Source: Devosia sp.
GTDB lineage: Bacteria > Pseudomonadota > Alphaproteobacteria > Rhizobiales > Devosiaceae
Assembly: GCA_030680995.1 (NCBI GenBank)
Contig: JAUXUM010000080.1
Coordinates: forward strand, 1-53,657
Length of the DNA: 53,657 nt
Direction: 5' to 3'
The position numbers were made by a program, and so were the translations under genes. The notes under the pieces were generated by a model. It made no database searches. It worked only from the letters and a program-made list of their open reading frames with translations, and was not told the DNA's origin. Shown piece by piece: positions 48,323-53,657 of the stretch (position 1 is the stretch's first letter; each line of letters begins with the position of its first letter).

Positions 48323-49810
48323 TCATTTGCCGGCGGGAGCGGCCTCGCGGTCTCCGGCGAACCTCTTGCCGAGATAGAGCTCATAGGTCTTGAGCGGATA
48401 GCCGAAACGCTCGACGGGTATCTCGCCAATCTTCTCCCACGCGGCGAAGGACGCCTTCCAATAGTCGGAGTCTTCCGAGGGATCGACAAGGATCACTGCG
48501 TCCTGCCCGTCCATGACCTCTGCGTCCAGCCAGTAGTCAAACTGATCGTGACGGGGAGACAGAGCCTGCACATTGCCAGTATCGAGCGCGAAGCCGAGCT
48601 GGCTCGCGGTCTGGTAACGGTTGGCGGCGAGAACATCGATGCCGAACCTCGTCCTGGCCGCCTCGACCGCGGCAGCGATGTCGTCCCAGCCATAGGCGCG
48701 CTCGGCCTCCAAGATGGGCGCCGCTCCCCAGAGCACCGTTACCGGTACGACGGCGAAGCTGACGATCAGGGCCGTGGTGATCGCAGCGCCCCAGATGATG
48801 TGGAGCGTGAGTAGTACCGGGCCGATGTAGCGCCAGGCGAACGGCAGGATCAGCACGAAGGCGGCGATGTTCCACCACCATAGCACCCAAGCGTAACTGG
48901 CGATGTACAGGAAGGTGAAGCTCGACAGCCAGAACACCCAGATGGCGAGGGTCTTGCCGACCTTGACGAACGGGTCGCGCGACGACGAAAGGAAAAATCG
49001 CCCGACCACGGGCACGAGGAAGAGCGAGAACAGCGACGCCGTATCAAGGGCGACGCCTTTCATGCGACCGATGTCCAGACCCGTGACATGGCTGTCGAAG
49101 CGGCCGCCGAGATGAAAGCGGAAGGAGGCAAGCCCCTCTCCGAAGTTCCAGACCAATACCGGCGCCTGCAGCCCGGCCGAAACGACCGCGGCGGCATAGA
49201 TTTGCCAGCCGCCCAGCAGCGGCCTGAGCTTCGGCCGCGCCAGAACGGTGCCGGCGACGCCAAGCCCGAGAAATACGGCATTGTACTTTGTCAGGCCGGC
49301 AAGGCCGAGAAGCACCGCGGCGAGCATCAGGTCCCGCGTCCCGCCATGGCCACGCTCTTCCACATCGGCGAAGAAGCAGAAGAAAAAATAGCCCGAGAGC
49401 ATCAGCAACGCGACCAGCAGATAGTCGTTGAAGACTGCGCTGCCGAAGAAACCGAAGACCGGCGAGGCCAGGTAGATGACCACCGAAACCAGGAGGATAT
49501 CGCGCCAATTGTCGCCGCCGAGACGCCGTGCCACCCGGTAGAACACCCAAACGATGGCTGCGAGGGCCGCAAATGTCGGCCAGCGTAGCGCAAATAGGCT
49601 ACGGCCCAGAACCAGGTGGCTCAAGCCTTGCAGCCAGGCCTGCAATGGTGGGTGATCAAAATAGGAGAGCGCCGGATGCCGGCCCCACATCCAATAATAG
49701 GCCTCGTCCGCAATCGGAAAGGCCCAGAATGCGAAGAGAAGCTTGAGCGCAATGAAATAGACGGCGACCAGCGCAAGCGCGAGCCGCGCGCCCTGCGGGA
49801 GAACATCCAT
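48323..49810 (-). CDS. Glycosyltransferase family 39 (ArnT-like) membrane protein
   Basis: MDVLPQGARLALALVAVYFIALKL; DEAYYWMWGRHPALSYFDHPPLQAWLQGLSHLVLG; start at Met 49810 preferred over 49912. Confidence 0.83.
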   Translation of the reverse strand: MDVLPQGARLALALVAVYFIALKLLFAFWAFPIADEAYYWMWGRHPALSYFDHPPLQAWLQGLSHLVLGRSLFALRWPTFAALAAIVWVFYRVARRLGGDNWRDILLVSVVIYLASPVFGFFGSAVFNDYLLVALLMLSGYFFFCFFADVEERGHGGTRDLMLAAVLLGLAGLTKYNAVFLGLGVAGTVLARPKLRPLLGGWQIYAAAVVSAGLQAPVLVWNFGEGLASFRFHLGGRFDSHVTGLDIGRMKGVALDTASLFSLFLVPVVGRFFLSSSRDPFVKVGKTLAIWVFWLSSFTFLYIASYAWVLWWWNIAAFVLILPFAWRYIGPVLLTLHIIWGAAITTALIVSFAVVPVTVLWGAAPILEAERAYGWDDIAAAVEAARTRFGIDVLAANRYQTASQLGFALDTGNVQALSPRHDQFDYWLDAEVMDGQDAVILVDPSEDSDYWKASFAAWEKIGEIPVERFGYPLKTYELYLGKRFAGDREAAPAGK

Positions 49811-49982
49811 TCTGCCGATCACGCCGATGTCTCCGCCTGTTGTGCGTGGGTTATTGCACACCGTCCCGCACGTATGAAAGCCCATGACTGCGGCATTATC
49901 CGACATTAGCAATCAGGTTTGCACGGTCTTCCGTGCCGCTCGCGTCGACCGCCTCGTGATCCCGCCAGCAACGCGATCCGCC

Positions 49983-50263
49983 ATGCTTGTCTGCCAGCGC
50001 AACATCAGCACCGAAGTGGAGATCCGGGAGGTTGTCCTCTCCCTTCTGCGTCAGGACCCCTGGGCCATCGTCGTTCCGGCCAAGGTCTACCGTGACTTCG
50101 ACAAGCGCCGCAGCGCGGCGACGGCGTACCAAATGTGGTGGACATCATCGCCAAGGTCACCGAAGAATATCACCTTGGGATGCCAGGCGATCCGGCCGCG
50201 CGGACCAAACCCGGCGCGCATCGGGCTGTGACGCGCGGCGACGGCCCGAGGAGGTGCCAATGA
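49983..50263 (+). pseudogene. Decayed Bfd-like (2Fe-2S) bacterioferritin-associated ferredoxin
   Basis: [42 protein letters not shown] then frameshift to ..[21 protein letters not shown]; expected CxC and CCxC ligands missing; abuts bfr. Confidence 0.6.
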
Positions 50264-50745
50264 AAGGCGAAGCGCAGGTCGTCGAGCGGCTTAACGAGGC
50301 CCTCTTTCTCGAACTCGGGGCGATCAACCAGTACTGGGTCCACTACCGCCTGCTCTCCGATTGGGGCGTCCAGAAGCTCGCCGACAAGGAACGCGCCGAA
50401 TCGATCGAGGAGATGCACCACGCCGACAGGCTGATCGAGCGCATCATCTTCCTCGAAGGCCATCCCAACCTGCAGCGCATCGCCCCGCTGCGCATCGGAC
50501 AGAACATCAAGGAAGTGCTCGAGGCCGACCTCGCCGGCGAGTACGATGCGCGCAAGGCCTACAAATCCTCGCGCGAGCTCTGCGAATCCGTCGGCGACTA
50601 TGTGAGCAGGAACCTCTTCGAGGAACTACTGGCGGACGAGGAAAACCATATCGGTTTTCTCGAAACCCAGCTGCAATTGCTCAACAGCATCGGGCTGGAA
50701 AGATACGGCCAGCTCAATTCCAAATCCGCGGGCGACGTCGAATGA
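50260..50745 (+). CDS. bfr: Bacterioferritin
   Basis: 161 aa; [67 protein letters not shown]. Confidence 0.93.
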   Translation: MKGEAQVVERLNEALFLELGAINQYWVHYRLLSDWGVQKLADKERAESIEEMHHADRLIERIIFLEGHPNLQRIAPLRIGQNIKEVLEADLAGEYDARKAYKSSRELCESVGDYVSRNLFEELLADEENHIGFLETQLQLLNSIGLERYGQLNSKSAGDVE

Positions 50746-50948
50746 CCTGGCACGTCGGACGGCTGATCGACCACGTGCAGCTGCGTGTCCGCGATCTCGA
50801 GGAGAACAAGAAATTCTATTCGGCGGCGATCAAGGCGCTGGGACTGCCGCCGGGCAATTCGACCGAGTGGCATGTCCAGGCCGACGAGGTGTCCATCGGC
50901 CCGGTCAAGCGTTCGGCGGCCTCGATCACTCTCGATCCGGCCTTGTAG
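50742..50948 (+). pseudogene. VOC (glyoxalase) family protein with apparent in-frame internal deletion
   Basis: 68 aa: GRLIDHVQLRVRDLEENKKFYSAAIKALGLPPGNSTEWHVQADEVSI joined to C-terminal-like GPVKRSAASITLDPAL. Confidence 0.55.
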
Positions 50949-50963
50949 TCGTCCCGCCCGGCG

Positions 50964-51245
50964 ATGAACGCGCGCGCCATCCATGTCAGCATCACCGGGC
51001 TCGTCCAGGGCGTCGGCTACCGCGCCTGGGTCGAGCGCGAGGCGCTCTCGCGCGGCCTCGCCGGCTGGGTGCGCAACCGGCGCGACGGCTCGGTGGAGGC
51101 GGTGTTCGCCGGCGAGTCCGGCACGGTCGAGGCCATGCTGGCGGCATGTCGACACGGGCCGAGGACGGCCGAGGTGCACGCGGTGGAGGCCACCGAGACG
51201 AACGAGCCCGCCGGCCGCGGCTTCCAGGTCCTGCCTACGGCCTAA
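50964..51245 (+). CDS. acyP: Acylphosphatase
   Basis: 93 aa; ARAIHVSITGLVQGVGYRAWVEREALSRGLAGWVRNRRDGSVEAVFAG. Confidence 0.93.
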   Translation: MNARAIHVSITGLVQGVGYRAWVEREALSRGLAGWVRNRRDGSVEAVFAGESGTVEAMLAACRHGPRTAEVHAVEATETNEPAGRGFQVLPTA

Positions 51246-51359
51246 GCCCTACCAGGGCTCCACCTTCAGTTCCGGCCAGATGCTCAGCGCCCGCGCCGCC
51301 TTGGTTTCATGCGTACGCCGGTTGTCGCGCTCGCGGTTGGGCCTGCGCGGCGTGGGGGC

Positions 51360-52337
51360 CTAGCTGAAGCCCGATACTCCAGTCGGCCGATACGGCGCCT
51401 CCAGCCTCTCGATTTCCTCCGGCGTGAGTTCTATTTCCAGTGCGCCGATGGCATCCTCGATATGGCCTATCCTGGTTGCTCCGACGATGGGCGCCGTGAC
51501 CGGCTGCTTCTGCAGCACCCAGGCGAGCGCCACCTGCGCCATTTTCGTGCCGCGCGCCTTGGCAATCGCGGCGACCGTCTCGTTGATCTGCCGGTTCGCC
51601 GCTTCGGTTTCGGTATAGAGAGTCTTGCCGTATTCGTCGGTTTCGGCGCGCGCGGTGACCTCGCCCCAGGGCCGCGTCAGCCTGCCGCGTGCCATTGGCG
51701 ACCACGGGATGACGCCGATCCCCTGATCCACGCAGAGCGGCAGCATCTCGCGCTCCTCCTCCCGATACAAGAGGTTGAAATGATCTTGCATCGAGACAAA
51801 GCGCGTCCAGCCGTGCAGCTCGGCGACATGGAGCATCTTGGCAAATTGCCAAGCGTACATGGACGAGGCGCCGATGTAGCGGGCCTTCCCCGCCCTGACC
51901 ACGTCATGCAGCGCCTCCATTGTCTCCTCGACAGGGGTGTTCGGGTCGAAGCGATGGATCTGGTAGAGGTCGACATAGTCGGTCCCGAGCCGCCTCAGGC
52001 TGTTGTCGATCTCGGACATGATTGCCTTGCGCGACAGCCCCGAGCCGTTCGGGCCGGGCCGTATCTGGCCGAAGACCTTGGTGGCGAGCACGATCTCATC
52101 GCGCGGCGCCAGTTCCTTTATCAGGATGCCGGTCAGTTCCTCGCTGCTCCCGGCGGCATAGACATTGGCGGTATCGAAGAAATTGATCCCCGCCTCCCAC
52201 GCATGCCGGAACATCGGCCGCGCCTCCTCCAGCCCCAACACCCAGGGACGTTCGTCCGTCACTTTGCCGAAGGACATGCATCCGAGGCAGATGCGGCTCA
52301 CTTCCAGTCCGGTCTTGCCAAGGCGAAGATAGTCCAT
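51360..52337 (-). CDS. Aldo/keto reductase
   Basis: 325 aa; MDYLRLGKTGLEVSRICLGCMSFGKVTDERPWVLGLEEARPMFRHAWEAGINFFDTANVYAAGSSEE. Confidence 0.9.
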   Translation of the reverse strand: MDYLRLGKTGLEVSRICLGCMSFGKVTDERPWVLGLEEARPMFRHAWEAGINFFDTANVYAAGSSEELTGILIKELAPRDEIVLATKVFGQIRPGPNGSGLSRKAIMSEIDNSLRRLGTDYVDLYQIHRFDPNTPVEETMEALHDVVRAGKARYIGASSMYAWQFAKMLHVAELHGWTRFVSMQDHFNLLYREEEREMLPLCVDQGIGVIPWSPMARGRLTRPWGEVTARAETDEYGKTLYTETEAANRQINETVAAIAKARGTKMAQVALAWVLQKQPVTAPIVGATRIGHIEDAIGALEIELTPEEIERLEAPYRPTGVSGFS

Positions 52338-52433
52338 GGCGGCAGCCCTCCTTGCGGCTCAGTCGGCGATGTGCGGAAATCATTTGAGAATCGCAGCCTA
52401 TGCGACCATCCCAGTTACGGTCAACATCCAGAC

Positions 52434-53447
52434 CTATTCGTCCCGCCGGGCCACGGAAATCGGCGCGAGGATGGTGTCCATCTGCCGGATGAGCGCGGTC
52501 ATCGGATCCTGTTCGCTCTGCGGCGGCTCCGGCGTGAAGGCCGGGCGCGGCACGCCGCTCGGGAAGGCACCGAAGCGGGAAAAGAAATCGACGATGTCGG
52601 CCAGCACCGGCATGCGCCAGCGCCAGAGCGAGCCCATGGCGATCACCGGCTCCATGTGCCCGAAGCCGTCGTAATATTTCTCCGTCACCCAGACGCCCTG
52701 CGCCTTGAGCTTTTCGGCAAAGGCCTTGCTGTTCTCGACTCGCACGATCGGGTCGTTGGTGCCGCTGGCCAGCAGCATCGGCGGCGCCTCCGCGGTGACC
52801 AGGTTAATCGGCTGCGTGCCCTCCGGGTTGGGCGCCTCCCCGAAAGCGTCGCGCACCTCGCCATATTCGAAGGGATAGAAATTGTAGGGTCCCGATATCC
52901 CGGCAATGGCCCGGATTGGCATGGTCACCCCGTATTCGCGCAGGAACGATCGATCGAGCGCCAGCATCACGGCATTGTAGGCGCCGGCCGAATGCCCGGC
53001 GACGAAGAACCGGTTCCTGTCGCCGCCATAGCCGGCGATGTTGTCTTCGATCCACTTGATCGCCTGGGCGTTGTCCTCAAGGAACTCGGGATAGCGCGCC
53101 TCGGGGAAGATCCGGTAGTCGGCGATGACCGCGACGAAGCCGTTCGCCGCCAGCGCCCGGCCGGCGAATTCATATTCGAACCGGTCCCCGGCGCGCCAGC
53201 CGCCGCCATAGATGAACATCACCACCGGCGCTGGGCCGTGAAGCTTTTCCGGCTGGTAGACGTCGAGCTTCTTGCGCTGCCCGTCGGCATAAGGGATGTC
53301 CGCGGTCTTGCGCACCCCCTGGTCGACCGCCGCCGCAAGATTGAACGGCGAGAAGATCGTGACCTGGGCCGCGGCGGGAAAGCTGAAACCGATCGACAGC
53401 AGGAATGGCAGGGACAGCCGCAGAAAAGCGGAAAGGCGATTGGTCAT
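52434..53447 (-). CDS. Alpha/beta hydrolase (esterase/lipase-like), exported
   Basis: MTNRLSAFLRLSLPFLLSIGFSFPAAAQ signal; MFIYGGGWRAGDRFEYEFAGRALAANGFVAVIADYRIFPEARYPEFLED; GHSAGAYNAVM nucleophile elbow. Confidence 0.85.
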   Translation of the reverse strand: MTNRLSAFLRLSLPFLLSIGFSFPAAAQVTIFSPFNLAAAVDQGVRKTADIPYADGQRKKLDVYQPEKLHGPAPVVMFIYGGGWRAGDRFEYEFAGRALAANGFVAVIADYRIFPEARYPEFLEDNAQAIKWIEDNIAGYGGDRNRFFVAGHSAGAYNAVMLALDRSFLREYGVTMPIRAIAGISGPYNFYPFEYGEVRDAFGEAPNPEGTQPINLVTAEAPPMLLASGTNDPIVRVENSKAFAEKLKAQGVWVTEKYYDGFGHMEPVIAMGSLWRWRMPVLADIVDFFSRFGAFPSGVPRPAFTPEPPQSEQDPMTALIRQMDTILAPISVARRDE

Positions 53448-53657
53448 GGAATGGAAGCCGCAGATTGGAGTTCTCGGGATCGGATGTTCCATGGCTGAAG
53501 AAACCGTAGATTTTGTGACCGGTTTCGAAAAATGCGCGCCGATGCTTCCGGCGCGGCGTTGCCGCCCGGATGCCGCGTTAGTCAGCGCCGCTTCATGTGA
53601 GGCGGCCGTGGCGAGACGTGTCCCGTCTCGGGTAGTCCGAAAGTGGTGAGACACGTC

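Noticed and set aside
53612-53657. CGAGAC-GTGTCCC-GTCTCG inverted repeat and GAGACACGTC at the right edge
   Set aside because: Cut by the window end, short, and no adjacent recombinase; cannot be interpreted

Overview
Chromosomal window from a high-GC alphaproteobacterium (Hyphomicrobiales/Devosia-like by gene content; inferred, not tested). From left to right: (1) a myo-inositol catabolic locus (edge-truncated sugar ABC ATPase, RpiR-type regulator, SDR, iolG, iolC-DUF2090 fusion, iolD, iolE, small membrane ORF, iolB) containing several intergenic palindromic repeats; (2) purU, then a compact two-gene cassette whose second product looks HEPN-like; (3) a sulfate ABC operon (sbp-cysT-cysW-cysA), an Rrf2 regulator, a CPA2 antiporter, a Zn-alcohol dehydrogenase, a CHASE-PAS-GGDEF-EAL protein and a GNAT; (4) a ugpBAEC operon preceded by a tandem array of 11-bp Pho-box-like units; (5) a DoeB/EutE-like deacylase plus EutB-like dehydratase, divergent from an IclR regulator, next to a carbohydrate cluster (mutarotase, ABC permeases and binding protein without an ATPase, Gfo/Idh/MocA oxidoreductase, an unusual TIM-barrel glycosidase-like protein, an amidohydrolase); (6) initiator tRNA-Met with a terminator; (7) aldo/keto reductase, DUF599 protein, SEL1-repeat protein, four GT39/ArnT-like glycosyltransferases arranged ++/--; (8) bacterioferritin next to what reads as a decayed Bfd-like ferredoxin, an internally deleted VOC gene and acylphosphatase; (9) aldo/keto reductase and alpha/beta hydrolase. 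No CRISPR array, transposase or integrase was recognised. The best candidates for something undescribed are the glycosidase-like protein with its carbohydrate cluster (31-39.8 kb) and the HEPN-like two-gene cassette (11.3-12.1 kb). All family calls are by reading the translations; no database search was run.
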